From Kitagawia praeruptora (taxonomy: Eukaryota; Streptophyta; Magnoliopsida; Apiales; Apiaceae): DNA of 64,000 nt. The stretch is from the NCBI GenBank assembly GCA_037693485.1, contig CM075354.1, forward strand, positions 144,049,001 through 144,113,000, in the 5' to 3' direction. The notes below the pieces were generated by a model. The model worked only from the letters and a program-made list of their open reading frames with translations. It was not told the origin of the DNA and searched no databases. Positions 19,521 through 31,261 of the stretch are shown piece by piece. Position 1 is the first letter of the stretch. Each line of letters opens with the position of its first letter. The position numbers and the translations under genes are program-made.

Positions 19521-21908
19521 TTTTTTTTTCCAAAACCTATACTCTCCATATCCTTTTTCCCTCTTATTCTATATTCAACCCCAATTCAATTTCAAATCAA
19601 ATCCCTAACACCTTTAAATTCTATCCTATATCAAATACAAATCCCAATTCCTTTTCCATCTCTAAATTATATACACCCGCCATACCTATACATACACAAC
19701 CCCTCCTCTAGCAAGTTCACCTCTTTGATTCAATTGGGTAATATTCTATCTCATCTTTTATTTGAATTTGTGAATTTGGCAAGCTAGGGTTCTTGGTGTG
19801 TAATTTGGGGGATCTTTGTTTGGTGAATTGTTTGGAGATTGTGATAGTTGCTTGATAATTGTTGAGTATGTCATCTTAAGAAGCCTTGGATAAGAATGAT
19901 GTTGTGGGAGATGGAGTGGAAAATTTTTTGAATTAGAATGCCAAAGCGGAGTATGGTAGGTTAGTTAGGAAAGGGGTTATTCAGGAAAGAAGGCTTATGC
20001 CCGTAAGTATGAGGAGATGGTGGAGATGATTGGTGAGTGGTTCGGAGTTTCATACCATTGCCAAAGATGATCAGGATGGGGGGTGACTGTTTCGATAATT
20101 CGGGTATGTTTCTACTTTCCCTTGTATTTACTTCCATTCAATGAGGGCATTGAATATTTTAAGTTTGGGGGTGGTTTGAGGGATTAGTAGATGTTGTTGT
20201 ATTATGTGTTCATGTAGGATTTCATGCTTTGCATATTAGTATTAATTAGTAAATTATGCATTTATGTTCGTGTTATTTACGTTTGTTCATCTAGGACATT
20301 CTGTTTTTATGTTCGTATATCATGTGAGTTCATAATAGTTTGCATTTGCACCCATGCTTGATAGGAATTTTGTGTTGTTGACGCTTTTGATTGAGAAGTG
20401 ATATGCTTTGTTCTTGTGCACACACATACACTAGTAAGTTGAAGCTAGTAGACTTATTGAATGTTGTAAGTGATTAGAAGGACATGAATATGTGCAAGAT
20501 GATTTAGTTTGCATGCTTTGAATACAAGTTGGTGCATTAGAGAGATGTTGCTTGGGATTGAGTATGTTTTTCCACCAAGTGAGATTTTAAGCCTTATTGC
20601 ATATTTGTTGCAATTTTATTCGTTTGGTTGAGTGTCCATGGATTGTTTGCATTGCTAGCAGTTGTTTGAGGTCTTTCTTTAAACGCATGACATTATTTGA
20701 CGATTAAAATGATAAAGGCATTTAGGAATAACCGCATATTTTCCCATATTACCATACCATGTTTACATGATCAATTAGTTAACCCGTTGAGCTTAATCCT
20801 ATTTTTTTCGGTGACATACCACATTACTTGCCTAGACCGTTTTCTTGTATTGGCCTTACATTAATTTGAACCCACATTGTCAAAGGCTAGTAGAGTGCTT
20901 AAGGGAGTAATAAGGTGTGCAAGGAAGGGTTTTTGTTAGTCTTACTTTTGGGGGAAATATTGAAAATTGGGTTTGCTTACTTGATAGTCGGCATATGTAA
21001 TAAATTATGGGATCATTGTTATTGTTTATATTATTGTTTGTGTTCTATTTAGTTCTCGGGAAAAAAAATGAAAATAAAAGAGAGAACAAAAAAGGAAAAA
21101 AGAAAAAATATATATATTATGAGAGCATGTTGTGTTTGTTGTGATCCTATTTCAGTCGAGTGTTTGTTTTAGTAAAAATTATGGGGGGGGAAATAGGGTG
21201 TTGTGTATGATTTATTATGGTACTTACTAGCTTTTGACACTTCACCTGTTTTGGCTTATTTGACATACCTTGTCCCTAGCCCCGTTACAACCCAATTTAT
21301 GACCTTTTGATTATCGTCATTGATGTATGTTGTGTTAAGAGTTAGATTGATCCAAATGTCAAGCGTGCTTATGATTTTGTTGGAATTGAGTGATACACTT
21401 ACCCTTGTTCTTGAGTGAATATTCTTTGTGAGTGGATTGTGAGTGTTTGCTTGTTCTTGCGTATGAGATCCCGAGTGTTGTCTCAAAGATGTACTCTTGT
21501 AGGCTTAGCATGTTTACTAACTTATTCTTACACTTGACATGGGCTTGTGAGAACTTATGCATGTTCGTTGAGTAGACTATGTGAATACTTGCACTTTCGA
21601 CACCAAGACATTGCGTATGTACTTTGATTCTTAAGTTGATATGGCATGAGAGGATTTGAAGGTATGGTAGACTAGATTAATTGCATTTTTCATATTAGTT
21701 GCATTCATGCATTGCATTGCATTAGGTTAAATGGATTTTGTGGGTACATTCGATATAGGCCCTCACGAGACCTTACTCGTCCACTAGGGCTGCCTAGGGG
21801 TTTAAAGGGCTTGTTGCATATGCCAAATGCAACCGTGATCACCTACGGAAGTGGTACTAATTAGTTAGTTAGTTGTAATTGTTTATGCTTGAGGACAAGC
21901 ATCGGTTT

Positions 21909-21921
21909 AAGTTTGGGGGTG
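21909..21921 (+). other. Gypsy polypurine tract
   Basis: AAGTTTGGGGGTG directly precedes the TGATAAGTGG start of the 3' LTR. It is the priming site for plus-strand synthesis. Confidence 0.85.
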
Positions 21922-23394
21922 TGATAAGTGGATTTTATATCCACTTGGAGCAATCTAAATCGGCTTAAATTGATTGTCTTGGGCTCAAGTTTCTTGTAGT
22001 TTTGATGTGTTTTGTTTAGTTGTGCAGATTTACAAGGATGTTGATTATGGTGGATGTTTTTGTCGTTTTTGGAGATTTAATTTATTAAAATTCGGATTTA
22101 TTGGGCTGCACGCGTGAGATTCACTGTTTGGGCCATATCTTGAGTTCTAGAAGTCAGTTTTGGGCGATCTTACTGTCCACGCGAAGATAACGAGATTCTC
22201 TATCATTGTAAAGTGGTCCAGAGGCCCAATTGCAGCTGGAACGTTCCAGAATTACTGAAGAAAAGACAGCTACGAATTTCCCTTTAAATCAGAATCCGTT
22301 TAGGAAACGTACTTCTATTATAATTATGATTTTGTATTTTCTTGTTGGGCAAGATGTCTAGAGCCTATATAAACACATCCAATCCTTGTAAAATTAGATC
22401 ATTATCATTATTACATACATTACATATTATAGTTTAGATCTGCAAGGGAGAAAAGGAGAGAAGGATTCAACGCTCGGTGACAAGCACGGATCTAGATCTA
22501 CTTCATCTTTTGTGTTACTTTGGATTATAGATTTGTTCTCTCAACTTTTGTTTTACTAATATTATTGATTCTTTTAATTATATCTTGTTTATTATCATGT
22601 TTTCATCAAATCCCATGACGATGAACAGTTCAATTATGGGCTAATCGTTGTCATGGGATTCTAACGGAGTTATTTATGGAACTTAGTATCTTGATGCTTT
22701 AAAGATCTGTGTGTGGTGTATAATTGATATCCTCGTATGGTTATGCATAATAGATAGATGCGTCGCGAACATCTAATTTGTTAATCTCTTGTGAAGTGAA
22801 AGTGGATCTTGAGATTTAGAACTTGCCATGCTAGAATAGGTTCATAATTGTTTATCAATATGATTTGTGGTGTGAGATGAAAATACTTATACTGCCCTGT
22901 GTGATCTTAATGGATAACTTGTTCTTCAACCGTTATGTTTTCAAATTCTATAGACATATAGGGTCTAAGCATAATTGGTGTCTATTCATCTTCTATCTCT
23001 TTTGTGGATGTATGTTTAGTTTGGTATGCGTATGCTGACAGGTAGCGTATACTTGTTTCGTGTTATCCGATCAGATATCAAAACCATTGCACATAGTGAT
23101 TAAAGGCGTCAGATCTAAGGGAAGTATTTAATGAAGTTAGGATCCCATGTTTATTCTCATATAAGTAATTCAATTTTAATTCTTGTCAATTAGTTAATTC
23201 TTAGATTTATAATTTGCGCTTTAGTTTAATTTAGATAATCAAACCCAAATTTGTTAATTTTCTTAGCAGTGAATTAAGATCATACATTGTTGAATAGGTG
23301 CATTTACTGAAAAGAACTATAACCAGATCTCAGTGGAACGAACTTTAATTGTATTACTTGTGACCACGTATACTTGCGTGAAATTGTGTTAACA
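21922..23394 (+). repeat. Gypsy 3' LTR
   Basis: This 1,473-bp LTR runs TGATAAGTGG to GTTAACA, followed by TSD CATAC. It carries AATTTCCCTTTAAATCAG at 22274, absent from the 5' LTR, where one of two similar ATTCTGATT-type stretches has replaced it. Confidence 0.92.
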
Positions 23395-24290
23395 CATACA
23401 CACCACAATAAGCATTCAAATTCAGAATGTTTACACAAGCTTACACCTTAATACAAAATCTTACAAAAGCTTACACCATAATACATAAAATTCGATTGTT
23501 TTACAAACTTCCAAACCATTGATAAAGTTCACAACAATATATCGTTAGCTAAACTTGATAATTTCTTTACCGTGCTCCCATGCGTAATCCACTTGTTTAT
23601 ACTCACTGCATAAGATAACAATATATCGTTAGCTAAACTTTTAAATATACAAGAAATTACATAAAAAATATAACATTAATGTTAAATTAAAACTTACTGA
23701 TATTGATATTGGTGTTGAAGATGATGAAAGCCTGCTCATAAGCTTAGATGCAAGGAGGATGTATAAAATTAATAAAGATTTAAACCATAAATTGATGATT
23801 TTAAAACGAATTGAAATGCAATGTTTCAAGATCTAGGCTGGGATGTACCCATTAGAGTACTTCCCGAGAAACATTGAAAGGTGTGTACCCATTAGAGATA
23901 AAATGCTTTCAACATCTAAACACAAAAATAATATATTAAGAAAGAAGTCAAGTGTAAAGAACAGATCACCTGGTGGCAACAAAAACAAAAACTCCTGTCA
24001 AGACTTCAACACCATCTAACTCGGTCAAAAACTACATATGAAAGGAAAACAAATTACCTCCAATGTCGAGAAAGAACCTGCTGCAAAAGGATGTGACATA
24101 AGAGAGAACAGGTAATTTAGAAACTTAGAGAATCAGGTTCAGTCGAATCAGTTCTAATATTCAATATGCCCTAAAATTAAGCGACAAAGGTAAATCATGT
24201 ATGTCATTCTTGCTAGTAAGCAGAGCATACTGTATATACACACACGTTCTTATGTCTGTGATTTGTAAAACAAAAGTAGAGCATGTTATG
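23395..24290. other. Outer CACTA body, unassigned
   Basis: No protein family was recognised. The flank repeats CATACACACCACAATA and AAGCTTACACC. A 13-bp GTACCCATTAGAG motif occurs twice at about 23846 and 23885. A possible - strand exon at 23543-23606 (...YKQVDYAWEHGKEII...) has a CAG acceptor-like start but no assigned family. Confidence 0.35.
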
Positions 24291-24886
24291 TTCTGCACTC
24301 TAAGATAAGCTCATCTGAAGCAAAATATCCTATTGCTTCTTCGAGGGTCATCTGCACCAAAATGCATATATAGCATATTAGAAATAAACAAACTATTGTT
24401 AAGTCCATAAAGACTATTTTGCTCCTTCACCATTCCACTTTATCATATCATCCATAATTCCAAAACATAAAACAGTAGCTCAACAATACTGTAGTATTCC
24501 GGTAATGTAAAAATTGTAGCAAGAGAAATAAGTTGGCATCGAGGGGCAAGTGAAAATAAAACTAAAGCCCAACTTGAAAATCCTGGCGGGTCAGGGTCCA
24601 AATTACCCACGCAAAGAAACAGTACATAGACCAATTAAGCTGGCCCATCTAATGGTGGTGGTCACACGCTTCCAAAAGATGCATCTGCTTTTACAGTTGC
24701 ACACGACTTACGTACCCAAGTGCACTTTGGTGACAAATAATATTTAGAAAATTAAGACAACATAAAATTGAAAAGCGCAATCAAGGAAAATTTCTGGTGG
24801 CTAAACAGAACATACCAGGCGAGGAGGAGATAGCTTCACTGTCTCATCCTTATTTGCCAATCTTATATTTTAGAGTTCCTTGTTCC

Positions 24887-25330
24887 CAGTGGCAGATGCA
24901 GAAATTTTTTTTTGGGGGGGCCGGTTTTACATCTTAATTTCAATGAATGAATTAAGATCTGCAATGGAAAAACTAATACATGTAACTCCTTCACTAAATA
25001 AGTTCTATAATTTGGAAAAGCAATTTTTGCAGAACCACTCTCTTTGCAATAGTCCAACCAAGCTTTTTGCTAATGTAAATAATGTAATAACAATTTACTT
25101 GCTACTGAAAAACAAAATAAGAAATTAACTCCACTGGATAACACTGGAAAAGAAAGAAAAAATTAACAAAAAGGTGATACAAAGAATCGATCCCCGGTCT
25201 TTGGTAAAGAAATGACATGCATTAACCAACTGAGCTGAAGTAACATTGTGTATAAATTGTATACTAACTAATGTTTATTCAAATTTCAGGGGGGCCAGGG
25301 CCCCCTCTGGACCCCCTAGATCCGCCACTG
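24887..25330. mobile_element. hAT-type non-autonomous element, 444 bp
   Basis: The ends are CAGTGGCAGATGCAG and (reverse complement of the right end) CAGTGGCGGATCTAG, imperfect inverted repeats of a widespread plant hAT-like family. The 8-bp TSD CTTGTTCC is exact (24879-24886 and 25331-25338). Excising the element and one TSD restores the TypA-like PVRNKEL reading frame. It has no coding capacity. Confidence 0.92.
25185..25245 (-). other. tRNA-like A-box/B-box segment inside the hAT element
   Basis: On the - strand, CAGCTCAGTTGGTTAATGC resembles a tRNA D-arm/A box and, about 25 bases later, CCGGGGATCGATTC resembles a T-arm/B box (GGTTCGAnnCC). No complete cloverleaf forms, so this is a degenerate tRNA-derived segment and not a tRNA gene. 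Confidence 0.5.
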
Positions 25331-25473
25331 CTTGTTCCTTACTGGATTGACCTGAGAAAGAAAATAAGGTCAGTCGCCTTGACAATACACAGTGATATGA
25401 GGAAAACAAATGTGCTCCTTACATCAAGATCAGTATCTCGTGAATGCTCGCCTACAATCATTCCATCGTAGGC

Positions 25474-26949
25474 CTGCATGCACAAGGTCAAAAGCTTAAT
25501 GAATAGAAGTTGTTAAGAGTATTTGCAATTCATCTGATAAATATGCACATATTCTATTGTCCTGTCATAAACAATGCATGTACTTCAGTTTATCCAGAAA
25601 TCCAATATTATATGCCTGCTGCTTCGGTTTTGGACAAGCCTTCAATTTGCACATAATTAGCAATTCTAACTTATATAAAGCTATTCATGTCAAAATTAAT
25701 AACAGCACTCATGTACCGGAATTAGCTGTACTGCTAAATGAACATATATGTCATGCATGTACTGTAGGTCTATATTTGTTCAATGAGAGTTATGATTTCT
25801 AGCAGTACATGTAGTCATGTACCAAGATGACATTTTGTAAGTCGCGGCTGATATACAAGAGTTAATCAAGAGTTAAACAAGAGTTAATCAAGAGTTAAAC
25901 AAGAGTTAATCAAGAGTTAATCAAGAGTTAAACTACCATCATTATATCCTTTTGTTAAATTACCACCAGCAATTGCGCCCACCGTTTATTGAAAGGTAAC
26001 TCCAAGAACCAATCAAGCTCCAAATCCAAATCTATCAAAATAAGAGATAATTAAAAAACAAAAACTGAAAATATATAATTTGAAAAATACTTACCAATTG
26101 CATAAAACTGAGTTAATTCGAGCTAAATATTTGAGAAAATAGCTAGGGTTCATCTTAATTGAATATCGATTTCAATCTAGGGCTTCGATTGAATATCGAT
26201 TTTCAATCTAGGGCTTCCATTACCAACCCTCGTTATGTGTATAAGTGAGTGTGTGTTTTGAAAGAGATAGTGAGAAAGAGAGAGGCGAGAGAGAGATGCA
26301 GAGAAGAGAGAGTAGGGAAAGATTTTGATAGTCATGGTTTTATGGGAGAAAACGGGGGAGTAGAAAGGGGGCTTGCTAGGGTTCTTGAGAAAGGGGGAGA
26401 AGTCGTGGGTCCAGAGCTGAGGTTGAGTTTACAATATGTGATTTTAGTTTTTAATGTAATGTTTTAATGTTTTTGTTTTGAGTTTTGATTTTGAGTTGGT
26501 TGGTGGGAAATTTTATTTGGGTAAGGGGGGAAATTTGGAAGATAGAATTTTTAAGAGGCAAAATTTTGGTTAAGGGTGGGAGATAGAATTTTTAAGAGGC
26601 AAAAATTGGTTAAATTTTTTTTTTAGAGCTATCTTCAACATTGGAGAATTTCAATTTCCCCCAAACTTATTTACTTTTTTAAGTTTTTAGTATTATGTAA
26701 ATAATAAAATACATATTTATATAAATAAATTTACATTTTTAAAATTTAAGAAATTAAATTTAAGATATTTTATAGGTAAATAATCAATTTTGCATTATCA
26801 ATTAAAATTTAATATTAGTAAAAAATTATTTATATATATTTAAATAATTTTGTAATTTAATCTCATGTTGTTTATAATAATTTTGTAATATTGCATAGTA
26901 ATTTAATCGACCAAATGTTAGTTTTTTATAATCACATATAAAGATTTTT
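25474..26949. other. Outer CACTA body, no gene recognised
   Basis: No recognised coding sequence. It holds an 11-bp minisatellite (25856-25932), a twice-repeated CAATCTAGGGCTTC segment with TCGATTTTC near 26165-26220, a GA-rich run near 26262-26310, and AT-rich DNA. Confidence 0.5.
25856..25932. repeat. 11-bp minisatellite, seven copies
   Basis: The unit is CAAGAGTTAAT or CAAGAGTTAAA, seven perfect-length copies head to tail. The last base goes T, A, T, A, T, T, A, which suggests growth by duplicating a 22-bp double unit. Confidence 0.92.
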
Positions 26950-27106
26950 ATAAAACGACTAATTTTACAGATGTCAAGATAGATCTAATTTAGTGATGTT
27001 CCCCAATTTTAAAAAATACAAAAGTAATTTGGTTTGCGATCTTACTAGGCAACTACTAAATTGACTAGTACCGTTAACTAGAGCTTTGTCCCATATTGTT
27101 ATTTAA
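26950..27106. repeat. Single copy of the ~176-bp repeat, left of the LINE
   Basis: ATGTCAAGATAGATCTAATT... ...GACTAGTACCGTTAACTAG and TTGTCCCATATTGTTATTTA match the repeat array at 39090-39950. Finding the same repeat on both sides shows the LINE inserted within one repeat-bearing region. Confidence 0.75.
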
Positions 27107-27156
27107 TGATATTCCAAGTTTCTTTTTTTTTTTTGAAATGAAAGTACTTGCTTCTA

Positions 27157-30100
27157 TTAAATCGAATCAATGATCAACTCATCACGAATACAATGAGGAG
27201 GGGTATCGACCCACTCATGGACGCCTGACATAGAATAAGTAGCACGTGCTAACTCATGAGCCACTACATTCGCAGACCTCGGGACATAATCTACTAGCAC
27301 TTCATCATAGTGCTTAAGTAATTCAATACAATCTAACACAATACAATGAAAATAGGTATTTCCTTGAACGCCTTTGCTTGCTTCCACAAGTTCTCTCGCA
27401 TCCGTTTCAAACACACATCTTTTATACCCCAAATCTTTTGTCCATGATAAGGCTTCCTTAAGCCCAATCGCTTCAACTTCTCTGGGACTATATAATGCCT
27501 GAAACTTTTGATTTCGTGCCCGCATAAACTGGCCACAATCATCTCTAATAACACTTCCTATTCCCGTAGCATCCCATTCCCTGAACACTGCAGCATCGGT
27601 GTTTACTTTGATCCATCTTTGCTGCGGTTTATGCCATCTCTTCGGTCTCCCATCTGTGTCCATTCCCTGCTTTATACTTGCTGCACATCTCTGCTTCCAT
27701 TCGTGCCACATATTCATTACCATTGCTTGAACACCAAATTCTGAGACATTTATTTTGTCCCATACCCACCTGTTCCTGCGACTCCATAAGTTCCAGCATA
27801 CCAGCAAACTCAAGGCAAAAGTATCCCGTGAGCATGTATCTGCAAGATGTCTTATTATATCTGTAATATGCCCTTCATATCCTATAGTACAAATGTTTTT
27901 TAGTCCCATTTGGTTCCATACTGCGCGTGCAAACGAACAGTCAAACAAAACATGAGTATCATCTTCATTTTTAACTAGACACCATGGGCATTTCATATCG
28001 ATTTGTACCAACTTCTTAACCAATGCAGTCGTAGTTGGTAAGCATCCACGACATACACGCCAAGCAAAGTTACTCACCTTACCTGGTATTTGAAGAGCCC
28101 AGATTTTCTTCCAGAATGATGCATGAGTCCATTGTTGCATTCCTTGTACTGCTCTGTAACAACTTCTCACTGAAAACCTTCCTGATTTTTCCCACCTCCA
28201 AATCCACGAGTCCTCTCTACTTTGAGCCGGAATTGGTATACTTTTTATCAGTTGCACATCGTGGTCATTAAATATGTCCTTTAGAATCTCTTCATCCCAG
28301 CGTTTATTACCAATTTCCATTAGATTCACCACCCGTATATGATTCAGCTCACGAGGCATTTCAGTAGTTAGAAAGCCATCATTGTCACCTGGTAACCATG
28401 GTACATGCCAAACTGCAGTTTGCTCCCTATCCCCTATCCTTTTTCTACTTCCCTGCTTGACCATTTCTTTTGCTACATGAATACTTCTCCACATATATGA
28501 TGGATTAGGTCCTAGCTGAGCTTGCAAGAAGTCACATTTAGGGAAATATTTTGCTTTCATGATACTTGTAACTAAAGGATTCTGATTATTGATTAACCTC
28601 CATCCCTGTTTTGCTAACATGGCAATGTTGAATTTATTTAATTCTTTGAATCCGAAACCCCCTCCTTCTTTAGCAATACACATTCTTTCCCATGACAACC
28701 ATCTAATCCCCTTGTTTGACCCTCCGTTTCCCCACCAAAAGGAGTTCATCTGCGTTTGAATTTTTTTTAGAAATCTCATGTGGTATCAAAAGGAGATTCA
28801 CCCAAAAATTTGGAATTGTTTGCGCTGCAGATTTTAAAAGTATCACTTTCCCTCCTCTTGAAATTGATATATTACCCCAGCCTTCCAATTTCGAACTAAT
28901 ATGCTCCACCAAGAAGTTAAAAGCCCTATTCTTTCTTCGTCCAATATGCATTGGTAACCCTAAATATTTCCCAGGCACAAGAGCTTCCTCCACCTGCAAT
29001 GTTTCGCATATCTCCCTTCTTCTCCCGCTCGTAGTATTTGGACTAAATACCACACTAGATTTCCTGAAATTTATTGCCTGACCTGAAATTCTTTCATATT
29101 TCAGCAAGATGGTTTTCATAGTTAGGGCTTCCTGTTGTGACGCTCTAAAGAAAAAGTATGAGTCGTCTGCAAAAAGTAGATGTGAAACTGGAGGTGCTCC
29201 TCGCGCAATCGAACATCCATGCAACAAACCCACCTCTTCATGTCTGCGAATTATGGAGCTTAATCCTTCTGCACATATAATGTAAAGGTAAGGGGATATA
29301 GGATCCCCTTGTCTAATACCTCTTTGAGGCTGCACATCACTAAAAATCTCCCCCTCCTGGATAAAACTATATGAAACCGTTTTAACACAGGTCATCACAC
29401 GTTCCCTCCATACACTATTAAATCCGAATTTCTGCATCATAGCTTCCAAAAAATTCCATTCCAATCTATCATATGCTTTAGACACATCAATTTTGAATCC
29501 CACTACTCCATTCTTTCCTTGTCTCTTTCGTTTGATATAGTGATTTAATTCAAATGCAATTAATGCGTTATCCGTGAGAAAGCGTCCTTCTACAAATGCA
29601 CTTTGTGTCTCCGATATTATCGTAGGTAGAAATTCCTTCAAACGATTTGCCAAAACCTTTGATATAATTCTGATAAGCACATTACACAGTGAGATTGGTC
29701 GTAGATCACTAACTTGCTGAGGATTCCTAATCTTTGGAATCAGACATACCACCGTTTTGTTAGCATCATGTGGCAGCTCCCCTGAATTTATAAATGTTTG
29801 ACAGCACCGTACCACATCCTCCCCTACCACACTCCAATTAATATGTCTGGAAGAAACACGGGTTCAGGCCATCAATGCCCGGTGACTTGTCTGGGTGCAT
29901 CGAGAAAGTCGCTTTTTTAACTTCCTCTCTTGTAACTGGCATAATCAATTCCCTGTCCTGTTCAGTTGAAATTTTTCTTACCATTTCTCTATCAGAAAGC
30001 GTTTCAGACGTTCCTGAGGTTTTGAATAATTCAGAGAAGTATTCCACAATTATATGTCGAATCCCTTCCTTATTCTCCTGCCATTCTCCACCCGAGTCCC

Positions 30101-31217
30101 TCAACTTTGTGAATTGATTCTTCTTTTTCCTTCCAGTTGCATACCTGTGAAAAAACTTTGTATTTTGGTCTCCCCTCCCGGAGCCAAAACTGTTTTGATC
30201 TTTGTTTCCAATACACCTCCTGCTTCTCTAACAACCTCAAGTACCTCTCTCTAGCTTCATCATACTTTTGAATCCCATATCCATCTCTTCTTGATCTGAA
30301 TCTCTGCATACCATTTCTGCAACTTTTAATTTGCTCTCTCAATTCCTGCACTAAACCTCCTCCCCATTCTTCTAACTTGAAACTTACGTTTGCCATTTTC
30401 TCCGTAATACTCCAATCATTTTCTTCACTCCAACTATCCTTCACAATGTTTGCACATTGGTCTTCTCTAATCCAACAGTTTTCAAATCTAAACCTTTTAA
30501 TTCGTGGCACATACACCATTTTGTTTAAATCCAAAAAGAGAGGTAAATGGTCCGAGGTAGAGACCTCTAAAACTTTTATCTCTGCTCGTGGAAACATAGT
30601 TTGCCAATCAGAGTTTGCCAATCCCCTATCTAACCGTACCTGCATCCAACTAGAGGTTCCCCTTGATTTTTCCCACGAAACTCGTTCCCCATGAATCCTA
30701 AATCACTTAATGCACAATCATTCACCACCTTCCTAAAACCCTCCATCAACTTTCGAGGCTGTGGTCTTCCTCCAGATTTTTCATGGTCAAACATAATGTC
30801 ATTAAAATCGCCGAGTATGCACCATGGTAACGTAGACTCACCTGCTAAGTTCCTTAATATATCCCACGATTCTTGTCTTCTTTGTCTCTCCGGGCATCTG
30901 TAAAAACCTCTGTATCTCCATCGGCCTACCTGCTCACAAACGACTTCATAATCTATATAATGATTGCAACTTCCTCTTATTTGAACTCCTCTTTCATTTT
31001 TCCAAATAAGAGCCAATCCTCCTCCATGATTCTGAGCCTCAACTACAAAGCACCCTGCATAATGTATTGTCTTACAAAAAGCTTCTATTTTTTTTCTTTT
31101 TACTAATATTTCTGACAGAAAAATAAGACTTGGCCTGAGCTGTTTGACGATTTCCTTAAGAAATCGAACTGCTCGTGGATTGGCCATTCCACGACAGTTC
31201 CACGATAAGCAACTCAT
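27157..31217 (-). pseudogene. LINE ORF2: endonuclease, reverse transcriptase, RNase H
   Basis: The ORF starts MSCLSWNCRGMANPRAVRFL, the usual start of plant LINE apurinic endonuclease, with WCILGDFNDI. The reverse transcriptase follows (GFKIDVSKAYDRLEW; QGDPISPYLYI; catalytic HLLFADDSYFF). Next are a zinc-binding RVT domain (WCLVKNEDDTHVLFDC) and a C-terminal RNase H domain (WIKVNTDAA; FETDARELVEA; DYVPRSANVVAHELA). Four frame changes break it: about 30665 (one base lost), about 30175 (one extra G), about 29845 (about four extra bases, with a stop) and about 28775. There are no other stops, so decay is mostly by small indels. Confidence 0.93.
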
Positions 31218-31261
31218 AATTGTTGGCGGGCCTGGATTACAGGACCCGCCCCATACAAGTT

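Larger units (their letters stand above)
19261..21921 (+). other. Gypsy 3' noncoding region
   Basis: It starts with AAGCGCTTCTTGGGAGGCAA, a hallmark of the Athila/Tat 3' region, and holds a GC-rich GCGC-repeat block (19349-19520), a poly-pyrimidine stretch, and a first PPT-like run TTTAAGTTTGGGGGTG at 20158. No convincing coding frame is present. Confidence 0.7.
14992..23394 (+). mobile_element. Ty3/gypsy retrotransposon lacking RT, RNase H and integrase
   Basis: This 8,403-bp element has TSD CATAC on both sides (14987-14991 and 23395-23399). The parts in order are: 5' LTR 14992-16446, PBS 16453, gag-protease 16587-19016, a short pol C-terminal remnant, a long 3' noncoding region, PPT 21909-21921, and 3' LTR 21922-23394. 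The gag, PBS and 3' region (CTTGGGAGGCAACCCAAGC) resemble Athila/Tat-type elements. With its polymerase and integrase deleted it cannot move by itself. Confidence 0.92.
24290..25473 (-). pseudogene. TypA/BipA-like GTPase gene fragment (three exons)
   Basis: Three - strand exons match the C-terminal half of TypA/BipA, a ribosome-associated GTPase. Exon 25473-25423 encodes AYDGMIVGEHSRDTDLD. Exon 25351-24816 (with a hAT element inside) encodes VNPVRNKEL*NIRLANKDE and ends VKLSPPRL. Exon 24351 to about 24298 encodes MTLEEAIGYFASDELI. Intron borders are consensus (CAG acceptors; GTAAGG and GTATG donors) and phases agree. One in-frame TAA replaces the expected Thr codon. The rest of the gene, including the GTP-binding domain, is absent, so this is a captured or degraded fragment. 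It is not functional as TypA. Confidence 0.8.

Noticed and set aside
19256..19711. 151-codon + strand frame through the GC-rich block
   Set aside because: Composition reflects the GCGC repeats; it overlaps the noncoding 3' region and shows no family resemblance.
25185..25245. A functional tRNA gene
   Set aside because: Box-like motifs are present but acceptor and anticodon stems do not pair into a cloverleaf.
26249..26467. 72-codon + strand frame, possible small protein
   Set aside because: Arg/Glu-rich content comes from a GA-rich repeat; no start context, no homology recognised.
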